DNA of 64,000 bases, taken from contig JBCBCN010000004.1 of the NCBI GenBank assembly GCA_038530555.1, forward strand, positions 269,318 to 333,317, given 5' to 3'. This document shows positions 34,240 to 43,426 of this stretch, piece by piece. The notes under the pieces were generated by a model. That model was not told where the DNA came from. It ran no database searches and was given only the letters and a program-made list of their open reading frames with translations. This stretch comes from HKCCE3408 sp038530555 (GTDB lineage: Bacteria > Pseudomonadota > Alphaproteobacteria > Rhodobacterales > Rhodobacteraceae). A program made the translations under genes and the position numbers. Numbering within the stretch: position 1 is the stretch's first letter; the number at the start of each line of letters is the position of its first letter.

Positions 34240-36033
34240 CTACTGGGATGCGGCTGCCGCCGAGAAGGAACCGGTCCGGCCGTCACAAGTCTGGTCACGG
34301 CCATGGAACGGTTGATCCGTGTCAAGGATGTAGAGGACAAAACCGCCAATGTCACCGGCAAGCGCGTAGTCGCATGTGACGTGCTGCATGATCCTGTCAG
34401 TCCAGACAGTGTTATAGGGCAAGTAGGGAACATGGATCACGACGCGTGGTGGTGTCTCTCTGAGCGTCTGCAGAGTGTCGCGCAGCAGCTCCTCATCATA
34501 GACCGAGTAGACAGGCATCACACCGGGTAGGGGATTTGGACGATCCGCCAGGAAGTGAAGGTCTGCGTTCCCGGGCAAAGCGAGGATCGGCTCATCGGGA
34601 TCACTGTGCGCCTGGATGAACTGCACCAGGTCTTCGTGAAAGCGCGCCTCGGCCGCTGTCACATGCAGACCGCCACGCGCGAGGTTCAGCCGCGTTTGCG
34701 TCTCGACGCGCAGCCCGATGAAGTCACCAAGCTGACCTCTCTCGTAGGGTTGTGCGCCCTGGAAAAAGAGCATGGCCAGCGCCGTGGCCCCCACGAGGAC
34801 GCCCGCCCGACGCGCCACGCGCATTGGCGTGATCAGGATCACCCCAAGTAGGACCGGCGCGAGGATATAGGCGAAATAGACCCGGTCTGGATGATGACCG
34901 GCCACCAGAAAGTAGAACACGGCGAGGATGAGAAGACCCCGGTCCCGGGACGACAGATGGCCGGAATAAAGACGCCGATGCAGGACGATCCCGACCAAAG
35001 GCGCGGCAAGCAAAAGGCCGACCCAAAGAACACTCATCGCGATGGCGCCGGGTGTTTGAACTTGCAGGGCGGCGATAACAGGGCCGATCAGATAGCTGGC
35101 ATAGCTGTCCGCGCCGACATAGCCGAGCGAGCTGAGAAAGAGCGCACTCCCAATGCTATTGGCCGCCCAGTCGCCCAGAGATCCGTGGAAGACATGGTAC
35201 ATCACCAAGGTCCCCAGGGGCAGCATCGCCCCCGCCAACAGGCATGCCGCGATGGTCAGAGCGTCCCGGTTGACCACGCGCAGTGAGAGCGCGACGCGCA
35301 CCAGGAGCAAAAGCGGCGCCCAGGCAAAGAGCAGCATCGAGACAGCGTCAAACGCCGATCTCACGTAGAGCGCCAGAAGGCCTGCGAAGAGGAGAAGGAA
35401 AACGGGAGCGAGGAACTGGCTCAAAATCTCGCGATCGGGTCGCGGGCTGGTTTCAGATTTCTGGAGGAAACAGACGGTTGAGACGGCCATGGCAAGAAAC
35501 ACGCCCGTGGGCTGCCTGAGGCCGAAGACGAGGCCGCAGAAAACACCCAGCACAAGAAGCTTGCGCCAGCTGAGGCCTGGCCATTCGGTCACAACGGCCA
35601 TGGTCGCCACGACCAAGAAGAGGCAGGCCCAGTGTTGCGTCGGGCTCGGGAAAAGCGGAAACGCCGCCGCGCTGAAGGCGAGTGCGCCCGCGAAGGCCGC
35701 GATTGGGCCGCGCGCGCGAAGGATGTAGAAAATCAGGCCCGCCTGCACCCAGGTGCTGATGGCGGGAAGGATCCGCAGCGATACCAAGTCCACGCCGAAG
35801 ATCTGAAAAGATAGGGCATGCAGGAAGTGAATGATCCCGGTATGCGGAGTCCCGATATCTCTATGGAGCACCTCTCCTTGCAGCAGCCTTTCAGCCGCAT
35901 GGGCGAAGTAGCCTTCATCCCGCGAGTGCCAGAAATGGTCATAATACCCATAGAGGATGGCTCCGCAAACAATAGCAGCGGCCAACGCCCATAGGGTCCA
36001 AAGTGCGGTGTCACGTTCGGCAAGACGGTGCAT
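34240..36033 (-). CDS. GT-C fold membrane glycosyltransferase (GT39/ArnT-like)
   Basis: A 597-residue inner-membrane protein with about ten to twelve hydrophobic segments and a soluble C-terminal part from about residue 455. The first periplasmic loop HSRDEGYFAHAAERLLQGE followed by HRDIG has the acidic pair and shape of polyprenyl-phosphate-sugar-dependent GT-C enzymes. The ATG at 36033 starts just before the first membrane helix; the longer upstream frame is Arg-rich and unsupported. The sugar and acceptor are unknown and no partner genes adjoin. Confidence 0.78.
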   Translation of the reverse strand: MHRLAERDTALWTLWALAAAIVCGAILYGYYDHFWHSRDEGYFAHAAERLLQGEVLHRDIGTPHTGIIHFLHALSFQIFGVDLVSLRILPAISTWVQAGLIFYILRARGPIAAFAGALAFSAAAFPLFPSPTQHWACLFLVVATMAVVTEWPGLSWRKLLVLGVFCGLVFGLRQPTGVFLAMAVSTVCFLQKSETSPRPDREILSQFLAPVFLLLFAGLLALYVRSAFDAVSMLLFAWAPLLLLVRVALSLRVVNRDALTIAACLLAGAMLPLGTLVMYHVFHGSLGDWAANSIGSALFLSSLGYVGADSYASYLIGPVIAALQVQTPGAIAMSVLWVGLLLAAPLVGIVLHRRLYSGHLSSRDRGLLILAVFYFLVAGHHPDRVYFAYILAPVLLGVILITPMRVARRAGVLVGATALAMLFFQGAQPYERGQLGDFIGLRVETQTRLNLARGGLHVTAAEARFHEDLVQFIQAHSDPDEPILALPGNADLHFLADRPNPLPGVMPVYSVYDEELLRDTLQTLRETPPRVVIHVPYLPYNTVWTDRIMQHVTCDYALAGDIGGFVLYILDTDQPFHGRDQTCDGRTGSFSAAAASQ

Positions 36034-36299
36034 CACGCGCAGTGGAATAAAACTGTTTCTTGTTGAAAATGTGATCGATTTGGGCGTTAGCGAGGCGTCT
36101 TGGCTCGGCCAAACCCGGCGCCTGTGACGATCCCCTCTATGCGTCGCGCGCAATACGCCGCCGCGCGGCTGGAGCTGAACCGGACGCGCACCGAGATGCG
36201 GAGTGACCGCCGCGCCCGGTAACCCGACATCCGAGCCCCCGCCAAAACCTTGGCCCATTTGGTTGAACTTCGGCCGCCTTTTCCCCCATAGCTAAGCCC

Positions 36300-37931
36300 A
36301 TGGATATTGAGACGATTTCGATCACGCCCTTTGACGGCCAGAAACCCGGCACCTCCGGGCTGCGCAAACAAACAAGCGTTTTCGAGGGGGAGCATTACCT
36401 CGAAAGCTATCTGCAAGCGACATTCCAAGGGATCGGCGGGGCGGTGGGCAAGACCCTGATCCTGGGCGGCGATGGGCGATATTTCAACGACCGCGCGGCC
36501 CAGACCTTCCTGGCCATGGCCGCGGCCGAGGGCGTGGCGCGCGTCATCGTGGGCCAAAACGCTCTGCTCTCCACACCCGCCGCCTCGCATCTTATCCGGC
36601 TGCGCAGCGCCGATGGTGGTCTGATCCTGTCGGCCAGCCACAATCCCGGCGGGCCCGAGGGCGATGTCGGCGTCAAGTTTAACGGCGCCAATGGCGGGCC
36701 GGCCCCCGAAGCGGTGACCGAGAAGATCTATGCCGCCACGCAAGGCTTGACCTCCTACAAGATCGCCCGCGCCGCGCCCATCGATCTCAGACAACTGGGT
36801 GAGACGCGCCTTGGCGATATGGTCGTCGAAGTCGTCGATCCCGTCGCCGATTACGCCGCGCTGATGGCTGAGCTTTTCGATTTCGACGCCATCGCAGGCC
36901 TCTTCGCGAGCGGCTTCACACTGTGCTTTGACGCCATGCACGCCGTCACCGGCCCCTACGCCAAAGCCATCCTCGAGGATCGTCTGGGCGCCAAGCCCGG
37001 CTCGGTCATCAACGGCGTGCCACTGCCCGATTTTGGCGGCGGGCATCCCGATCCCAACCCGATCTGGGCGCACCAGTTGATGGGGATCATGATGGGAGAG
37101 GATGCGCCGGATTTCGGCGCCGCCTCCGATGGTGACGGGGACCGCAACATGATCTTGGGCCGCGGCATCTATGTCACGCCGTCCGATAGTCTGGCCGTGC
37201 TGGCCGCCAACGCCACCCTTGCCCCGGCCTATCAAGGTGGTCTCAAGGGCCTGGCGCGCTCCATGCCGAGCTCGGGCGCGGTGGACCGGGTGGCCGTGGG
37301 TCTGGGCCTCGATTGCTATGAGACGCCGACGGGCTGGAAGTTCTTCGGCAATCTGCTCGATGCCGGGCGGGCGACGATCTGCGGCGAGGAAAGCGCGGGC
37401 ACGTCTTCGGACCACGTGCGCGAGAAAGACGGGCTTTGGGCGGTGCTGCTTTGGCTCAACATCCTGGCCGAGCGGCGCGAACCCGTGAGCCAGATCATGG
37501 AAAAGCACTGGCGCCAATATGGGCGCAACTACTACACGCGCCACGATTACGAGGCCGTGGATGCCGGTATCGCCGAGGTCATGGTGGCCGAGCTCCGGGT
37601 GAAACTGCCCGATCTGCTGGGACAGGAAGCCGCCGGGCTCACGATCGAGCAGGCCGATGAGTTCGCCTATCGCGATCCGGTCGACAACAGCCTGTCAAGC
37701 AATCAGGGCCTGCGCTTTTCGCTCGAAGGCGGCGGGCGGGTCGTGGTGCGGCTCTCGGGCACGGGCACGGTCGGGGCGACGGTGCGCATCTATCTCGAAC
37801 GCCACGAGACCGACCCGACGCAGCTTGATCTCGACCCGCAAGAGGCCCTGGCCTCCGTGATCGCGGCGGCCGAGGATCTGACCGGGCTTAAGGCGCGGAC
37901 CGGACGCATGGGCCCGGACGTCATTACCTAA
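36300..37931 (+). CDS. pgm: phosphoglucomutase (alpha-D-glucose phosphate-specific)
   Basis: A 543-residue mutase interconverting glucose-1-phosphate and glucose-6-phosphate. The phosphorylated Ser113 is in LILSASHNPGGP, the Mg-binding loop is DGDGD at 277-281, and the sugar-binding ESAGTSSDHVREKDG segment is present, as is the phosphate-binding RLSGTGT near the end. It links glycogen metabolism to glycolysis; the glg genes lie more than 30 kb away at the window start. Its 3' end overlaps the convergent LysR gene by 8 nt. Confidence 0.97.
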   Translation: MDIETISITPFDGQKPGTSGLRKQTSVFEGEHYLESYLQATFQGIGGAVGKTLILGGDGRYFNDRAAQTFLAMAAAEGVARVIVGQNALLSTPAASHLIRLRSADGGLILSASHNPGGPEGDVGVKFNGANGGPAPEAVTEKIYAATQGLTSYKIARAAPIDLRQLGETRLGDMVVEVVDPVADYAALMAELFDFDAIAGLFASGFTLCFDAMHAVTGPYAKAILEDRLGAKPGSVINGVPLPDFGGGHPDPNPIWAHQLMGIMMGEDAPDFGAASDGDGDRNMILGRGIYVTPSDSLAVLAANATLAPAYQGGLKGLARSMPSSGAVDRVAVGLGLDCYETPTGWKFFGNLLDAGRATICGEESAGTSSDHVREKDGLWAVLLWLNILAERREPVSQIMEKHWRQYGRNYYTRHDYEAVDAGIAEVMVAELRVKLPDLLGQEAAGLTIEQADEFAYRDPVDNSLSSNQGLRFSLEGGGRVVVRLSGTGTVGATVRIYLERHETDPTQLDLDPQEALASVIAAAEDLTGLKARTGRMGPDVIT

Positions 37932-38799
37932 TCGCCGCCTCACCTGCCCCGTCCATCGCTTTGGCCATCAGGCGCAGGGCTTGGCGATGGGCAGAGCGGT
38001 GGCGGTTTTTCAGATGCGTCGCGCCATAGACCCGCTGGCTCAGAACAGGGGCGCCCGCGACCCGGGCAAAACGCCCCTCGGCGATCAGCCCGGCGGCCAG
38101 GGCCTCGGGCAAATAGGCGGTGCCACCCAGCGCGCGCAACATCGCCAGGCTCAGATCGGTCTGACCGCTGGCCAGGGGCGCCTGCTCAAAGCCGGGCAGA
38201 GCTGCGTTGTGACCACGCAGAAAGGCCTGGGAATAGTCGGGCAGGATATAGCCCTCCAGCGCCACATCGCCCAGGCGCGCCGCCCGGTCCGACACCATCC
38301 GGTAGGGTAGATCGGCCAGGGTTTCTACATGCAGATCGGGATGCGTCGTAGGCGTGAAGACCAGGGCCACATCCAGGACACCAGCCATCAGGTCATCGCA
38401 CATCGAGCCGGAAAACCCCGCCTCGACATAAAGCGCCGCATCAGGCATCGCCCGCCTGAGCCCGGCCAGCCAATGCTGCAGCCGTCCGGGCACCAGATCG
38501 GGCTGCATCCCCAGCCGCAGGGTCAGCGCGGCAGTGGCGGGCTCCCGCACTGCGCGCAGCGCTTCGGTCCAGCCCAGGCGCAGGTCCCGGGCATGGGGGG
38601 CAAAGCGCGCCCCCTCCTCCGTCAAATCGGTGCCCGCCCGGCCCCGGCGGAACAGCCGCGCGCCGAGCTCCCGCTCAAGCGCGCCCACCCGGCCCGAGAC
38701 CGTCGATTGCGTCACGCCCAGACGGTCCGCAGTCGCCGTGAAGGAGCGGCTGTCGCAGAGATCTAGGAAGGTTTCGATCCATTCTCGTTGCATCGGCAT
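37924..38799 (-). CDS. LysR-family transcriptional regulator
   Basis: A 291-residue LysR regulator. The N-terminal winged helix is clear (WIETFLDLCDSRSFTATADRLGVTQSTVSGRVGALERELGARLFRR) and a substrate-binding domain follows. It diverges from the DMGDH-like operon with a 123-nt gap and is the obvious candidate activator or repressor of it. The gap holds TCGGG-gtt-CCCGA at 38815-38827 and GGGCGC-gcttaag-GCGCCC at 38878-38896. A second ATG two codons in is an alternative start. Confidence 0.93.
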   Translation of the reverse strand: MPMQREWIETFLDLCDSRSFTATADRLGVTQSTVSGRVGALERELGARLFRRGRAGTDLTEEGARFAPHARDLRLGWTEALRAVREPATAALTLRLGMQPDLVPGRLQHWLAGLRRAMPDAALYVEAGFSGSMCDDLMAGVLDVALVFTPTTHPDLHVETLADLPYRMVSDRAARLGDVALEGYILPDYSQAFLRGHNAALPGFEQAPLASGQTDLSLAMLRALGGTAYLPEALAAGLIAEGRFARVAGAPVLSQRVYGATHLKNRHRSAHRQALRLMAKAMDGAGEAAIR

Positions 38800-38922
38800 A
38801 TCCGATCAGTTCTATCGGGGTTCCCGAATTGACCTTGTGCCGCTCTGGGGCGATATTTCAAGTGAATGCGTATGCACGGGCGCGCTTAAGGCGCCCGATC
38901 CAAACATCATCAGGGGGGCCGC

Positions 38923-41373
38923 ATGGCTGAGCTACCGTCCACAGCGCGGGTTGTCATCATCGGGGGTGGGGTCGTTGGGACCTCGGCGCTCTATCATCTG
39001 GCGATGGAGGGCTGGACCGATTGCGTCCTGCTTGAAAAGAATGAGCTGACGGCCGGCTCGACCTGGCATGCGGCGGGTAATTGTCCAAACTTCTCAACCT
39101 CTTGGGCCGTGCTGAACATGCAGCGTTACTCCCTTGAGATGTATCGCGGCCTGGCCGAAAAGGTCGACTACCCGATGAACTACCACGTGACCGGTGCCCT
39201 CAGGCTCGGCCACACCAAAGAGCGCCGCCAAGAGTTTGAGCGGGTGATGGGCATGGCCCAGTATCAGGGCATCGATATGAAGATGCTCACCCTGGATGAG
39301 GTCAGGGAGTATTACCCGTTCATTGAGACCCACGACCTAAGCGCGGTCCTGTGGGATCCCTATGACGGCGATATCGACCCCTCTCAGCTGACCCAGGCGA
39401 TGGCAAAAGGCGCGCGAGACCTGGGTGCGGCGATCCACCGCTTCACCCCCGCCACGGGTGTGCGGCGCGAAAACGGCGAGTGGATTGTGGAGACCGAGAA
39501 GGGTGAGATCCGCTGCGAGTACGTGGTGAACGCCGCAGGCTATTACGCTCAGCGTGTGGGCGAGTGGTTCAAGCCCCATGGCGGCCGCACGGTGCCGATG
39601 GTGGTCATGTCCCACCAGTATTTCCTGACCGATGAGATCGCGGAAGTGAAAGCCTGGTCGGCCGAGCATGGCCGCAAGCTGCCGATGATCCGCGATGTCG
39701 ACAGCAGCTATTACCTGCGCCAGGACACCCATGGCCTGAACCTCGGCCCCTATGAGCGCAACTGCAAGGCGCATTGGATCACGCCCGACGACCCTATGCC
39801 CGATGATTTCAGCTTTCAGCTTTATCCCGACGACCTTGACCGCCTGGAATGGTATATCGAGGATGCGATGGCGCGCGTCCCGATCCTGGCCGAAGGCGGC
39901 GTGGGCCGCAACATCAACGGCCCGATCCCCTACGCGCCCGACGGCCTGCCGATGGTGGGGCCGATGCCCGGTGTGGAGAACGCGTTCGAGGCGCATTCCT
40001 TCACCTTCGGCATCGTCCAGGGCGGCGGCGCGGGCAAGGTCCTGTCCGAATACATCGTCCACGGTCAGACCGAGTGGGATATGTGGGCCGTCGATCCCCG
40101 CCGCTACACCGATTATGCCGATCACTCCTATTGCCTGGAAAAGGCGCTGGAGACCTATGGCCACGAATACGGCATGCACTTCCCCTGGAAGGCCTGGCCC
40201 GCGGGTCGTGACAAAAAGCTTAGCCCGAACCACGCGCGCGTCGTGGAAATGGGCGGCCAGATGGGCGCCTATGGCGGCTGGGAGCGGGCCAATTGGTTCG
40301 CCAAAGACGGCGATGACACCTCGATTGAAGCGACGGAAACCTGGGGACGCGCGGGCCCGTGGGAGGCGCGCGTCCGCGAGGAATGCGAGGCCGTCCGCGA
40401 CGGTGTCGGCGTCTTGGACCTGCCGGGCTTCAGCCGGTTCGAATTGAGCGGCGACGGCGCGGCGGAATGGCTGCGCGGCCGCATCGCAGGCGCCCTGCCA
40501 AAGGTTGGCCGGATGAATCTGGGCTATTTTCCGGACCCGAGGGGGCGGATCCTGACGGAGATGTCACTGGTCCGAAAGGGTGAGGACGCTTTCACGCTGA
40601 TCACGGCGGCGCCCGCGCAGTGGCACGATTACGAAGTGCTCTGGCGGGACGGCCTGCCCGAGGGTGTGAACCTGACCGATCACACGACCGAAGTGACCAC
40701 GCTGATCGTCACCGGACCCAAGGCGCGCGATCTCTTCGAGAGCATCGGGACGCAGGCCGATCTGTCCCTGGGCTGGCTGAGCCACCAGGACGCCACGGTC
40801 GCGGGTCAACCCTGTCGCCTCTTCCGCGTCTCCTTCGCAGGAGAGCTTGGCTGGGAAATCCATGCGCGCTTTGACGATATGCCCGCGATCTATGATGCCG
40901 TGCTAGGCGCGGGTGCCACGCCCTTCGGGATGTTCGCGCTCAACGCGCTGCGCATCGAGAAGGGCTATCGCGCCTGGAAGGGCGATCTAAGCACCGATTA
41001 CTCGCTGCTCGAGGGCGGGCTCGACCGCTTCATCAAGTTCGACAAGCCGCAGGATTTCCCTGGCAAGGCGGCGCTCCTGAGCGAAAAGCAGCGCGGCGTG
41101 GCCAAGCGCTTTGTCACGCTCAAGGTCGAGGCCGGTGAGGCCGACGCGCCCTATATGTCGACGATCTCCAAAGCCGGTGACGTGGTGGGCGAGACGACGT
41201 CTGGCGCCTGGGGCTATCGGGTCGGGCATTCCGTGGCGCTGGCCATGGTGCGCGCCGATCTGGCGGAGCCGGGCACCGAGCTCGACATCAACATCTATGG
41301 CGAGACCTGCAAGGCGGTCGTGCAACCCGACGGGCCCCTTTGGGATCCGGCCAACGAGCGGCTGCGCGCCTAG
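38923..41373 (+). CDS. FAD-dependent dimethylglycine/sarcosine dehydrogenase-like oxidoreductase with GcvT domain
   Basis: An 816-residue protein. The N-terminal DAO domain binds FAD at VVIIGGGVVGTSALYHLA; TAGSTWHAAG holds His49 at the position that covalently binds FAD in dimethylglycine dehydrogenase. The C-terminal about 380 residues are a GcvT-like tetrahydrofolate-binding domain (GPKARDLFESIG, FRVSFAGELGWEIHARFDD, NALRIEKGYRAWKGDLSTDYSLLEGGLDRFI). Such enzymes oxidatively demethylate N-methyl amines and hand the C1 unit to folate. It is the first gene of a five-gene coupled operon. Confidence 0.93.
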   Translation: MAELPSTARVVIIGGGVVGTSALYHLAMEGWTDCVLLEKNELTAGSTWHAAGNCPNFSTSWAVLNMQRYSLEMYRGLAEKVDYPMNYHVTGALRLGHTKERRQEFERVMGMAQYQGIDMKMLTLDEVREYYPFIETHDLSAVLWDPYDGDIDPSQLTQAMAKGARDLGAAIHRFTPATGVRRENGEWIVETEKGEIRCEYVVNAAGYYAQRVGEWFKPHGGRTVPMVVMSHQYFLTDEIAEVKAWSAEHGRKLPMIRDVDSSYYLRQDTHGLNLGPYERNCKAHWITPDDPMPDDFSFQLYPDDLDRLEWYIEDAMARVPILAEGGVGRNINGPIPYAPDGLPMVGPMPGVENAFEAHSFTFGIVQGGGAGKVLSEYIVHGQTEWDMWAVDPRRYTDYADHSYCLEKALETYGHEYGMHFPWKAWPAGRDKKLSPNHARVVEMGGQMGAYGGWERANWFAKDGDDTSIEATETWGRAGPWEARVREECEAVRDGVGVLDLPGFSRFELSGDGAAEWLRGRIAGALPKVGRMNLGYFPDPRGRILTEMSLVRKGEDAFTLITAAPAQWHDYEVLWRDGLPEGVNLTDHTTEVTTLIVTGPKARDLFESIGTQADLSLGWLSHQDATVAGQPCRLFRVSFAGELGWEIHARFDDMPAIYDAVLGAGATPFGMFALNALRIEKGYRAWKGDLSTDYSLLEGGLDRFIKFDKPQDFPGKAALLSEKQRGVAKRFVTLKVEAGEADAPYMSTISKAGDVVGETTSGAWGYRVGHSVALAMVRADLAEPGTELDINIYGETCKAVVQPDGPLWDPANERLRA

Positions 41374-41946
41374 ATGGCGGCAGGGTCCTTCTTTGAAGCG
41401 ACCCTGGACGGGCGGCCCCCGATGGCGCTCGACCTCCACCGCGCCGAGATCACGCTGCATCGCGGCGACGGCGCTGGCTTTCGGGCCAGCGGCGCGCTCA
41501 CCGCGGCTCAGCCGGGGATGACCCTGGACGATCGCGGTGCCGAGGGGTGGGAGGCCCCAGTGGGCCTCGACTTTGGCCTCGGCGATATCGGCGCGCCGGA
41601 TGCGCAGGGTGGATTCGCAACCGCCCGCAGCGCCCCAGATGCCAAGGACGACCCGGAGGCGGGGTTCTTTTACTACTGGGACCACACGAAATATGCGGCG
41701 CTGAGCTGGACCCTGAAGGCACCGGGCAATGGGCAATTCATCCTTGAGATGAGTTGCGCCTCTACCGAAGGCCACAGCGTGCACTGCGCCACGCCGCTGG
41801 TCGATATCTCGGTCTCGCTCGAGCAGGTCTCCGATGGCGATGAAGCCCTGGTGGAGCGGATCATAGGCCGCCCGTGGGACACCCTCACAGTCACGCCATT
41901 GCCCGACGGTGGTCACCGGGCGCGGCACCAGCAGACCCTGCTATGA
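41374..41946 (+). CDS. unknown protein in the amine operon (1)
   Basis: A 190-residue soluble protein that I do not recognise. Its ATG follows directly on the stop of the DMGDH-like gene and its stop overlaps the next start by 4 nt, so it is translationally coupled on both sides. Predicted mostly beta, with an aromatic patch GFFYYWDHTKYAALSW in the middle and Cys in MSCASTEGHSVHCATP. No signal peptide or membrane segment. The coupling implies a role tied to the oxidoreductase or methyltransferase. Confidence 0.75.
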   Translation: MAAGSFFEATLDGRPPMALDLHRAEITLHRGDGAGFRASGALTAAQPGMTLDDRGAEGWEAPVGLDFGLGDIGAPDAQGGFATARSAPDAKDDPEAGFFYYWDHTKYAALSWTLKAPGNGQFILEMSCASTEGHSVHCATPLVDISVSLEQVSDGDEALVERIIGRPWDTLTVTPLPDGGHRARHQQTLL

Positions 41947-42596
41947 GCGCGCCGGGCACCTTCCACTTCGATATGGGGGAGCTGCCCGAGCAGAGCTTTG
42001 CGCTTGAGACCGCGCGGATCGTGCTCTTTGTCCCGGCCCTTGGAGGCTCAGAGCAGATCAGCCTGAATGTCGATCTTTTCGCCGAGCCGCGCGAGGTAAA
42101 GGCAGATGACGATCTGGGCCCTTACCGTATGCAGCCCGCCTATTACACCGAGTGGCTCACGATCAGCCGGGCGCAGTTGCGCAGCCGGGGGCTTAATGCG
42201 CTCGATGGCTACCGGCTGGATTATGACGAGGCGCGCACGCCGAAGGGCCAAATCATTGAGGCGCCGGGCGCGGTGCAGCAAGACAGTCACGCGCTCTGGA
42301 CCCGGGCCACGCTGTCGCTGACACATCTGGGCGGGGCGCGCTACCGGGTCGAGACCGAAGGCGCGACCGAGTTCGACTGGACCTTCCGGATCGAGGCCGA
42401 GGCCGCCTTCGACCAAGTGATGCTGCGCGATGATCTGGTGAACAGCCCCCGCCTGCCTGACCCCGCCGTGGAGGCAGAATTCGCCGAGCTTTTCGACCCG
42501 GCGCTTTTCGAGGCCGGATGGAAAAAGCAAGGCCCGCCCGATGGCGGCTGGCACGATTATATTGCGCGGCCTGTGGCATCGGGCGACGCGCCATGA
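41943..42596 (+). CDS. unknown protein in the amine operon (2)
   Basis: A 217-residue soluble, beta-rich protein of unknown family, with no Cys. Features seen are YRMQPAYYTEWLTISRAQL in the first half and an acidic, Phe-rich C-terminal third ending in WHDYIARP. It starts inside the stop of the preceding gene (ATGA) and ends in an ATGA overlap with the next, so it belongs to the same coupled unit. The true start is the internal ATG at 41943, not the longer upstream frame. Confidence 0.75.
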   Translation: MSAPGTFHFDMGELPEQSFALETARIVLFVPALGGSEQISLNVDLFAEPREVKADDDLGPYRMQPAYYTEWLTISRAQLRSRGLNALDGYRLDYDEARTPKGQIIEAPGAVQQDSHALWTRATLSLTHLGGARYRVETEGATEFDWTFRIEAEAAFDQVMLRDDLVNSPRLPDPAVEAEFAELFDPALFEAGWKKQGPPDGGWHDYIARPVASGDAP

Positions 42597-43426
42597 GCCT
42601 CACCGCCCGCCATGCACGTTTCGCAGATCTCCACGCCCAGGGGTGTTTCGTCATGCCCAACCCTTGGGATGCCGGCTCTGCCCGGATGATGGCGGCCCTC
42701 GGTGCCCAGGCGCTGGCCACGTCTTCGGCGGCCCAAGCCTTCGTCCTGGGGCGCCCCGATATGGGCACGCTCAGCCGCGATGAGGCCCTGGCCCATGCGC
42801 AAGACATCCTGGCCGCCACGCCTCTGCCCGTCTCGGGCGATTTCGAGAACGGCTTTGGCGACGCGCCCGAGGACGTGGCCGAGACCGTCCGCCGCGCCGG
42901 GGAGATCGGCCTGTCGGGCTGCGGCATCGAAGACACCGTCATGAGCCCCGGCAACCCGGCCTATGACTTTGATCTCGCCGTCGAACGGATCCGCGCTGCT
43001 GTCGCCGCGGCGCGCGCCCTGGGGCGGCCTTTCGTGCTGACGGCGCGCGCCGACGGAGTGATGAACGGCGCCTATGATCTGGCCGAGGCGATCCGCCGGA
43101 TCCAGGCCTTTGAGGCCGCGGGCGCAGATTGCCTCTATGTGCCCGTCCCACCGGGCGCGCGGGAGTTGGCGCAGGTGATCGCGGCCGTTGAGGCCCCGGT
43201 CAATGCGCTGCTCGCGGGGCCATTGCGCAAACTGAGCTTAGAGGAGCTGACGGCGATGGGCGCCCGGCGCCTGTCGCTGGGCTCTCAGATGGCCCGCGTT
43301 ACCCATGCCGCGATCCACGATGTGATGACGGGCGTTTTAAGCGGTGATTTCAACGGTCTGCGCACAGCCGCATCCGGCGACGTCATCGACGCATTACTTG
43401 AAAAGGGAGCGAACCCAGATGGCTGA
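42593..43426 (+). CDS. isocitrate lyase / PEP mutase superfamily protein
   Basis: A 277-residue TIM-barrel enzyme of the ICL/PEP-mutase superfamily. It shows FVMPNPWDAGSARMMAALG, the metal/substrate motif SGDFENGFGDAPEDVAETV and GCGIEDT. Family members cleave or rearrange C-C or P-C bonds of 2-hydroxy or oxo acids. In this operon it may act on the carbon skeleton left after demethylation (inference). It overlaps mttB-like by 8 nt. Confidence 0.87.
   Translation: MSLTARHARFADLHAQGCFVMPNPWDAGSARMMAALGAQALATSSAAQAFVLGRPDMGTLSRDEALAHAQDILAATPLPVSGDFENGFGDAPEDVAETVRRAGEIGLSGCGIEDTVMSPGNPAYDFDLAVERIRAAVAAARALGRPFVLTARADGVMNGAYDLAEAIRRIQAFEAAGADCLYVPVPPGARELAQVIAAVEAPVNALLAGPLRKLSLEELTAMGARRLSLGSQMARVTHAAIHDVMTGVLSGDFNGLRTAASGDVIDALLEKGANPDG

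Noticed and set aside
36087..37544. 485-codon minus-strand frame opposite pgm
   Set aside because: Shadow of pgm, which carries all active-site motifs on the plus strand.
43344..43418. Longer start for the MttB-family protein
   Set aside because: The extra 25 codons lie inside the preceding gene; the ATG at 43419 fits the coupled operon better.
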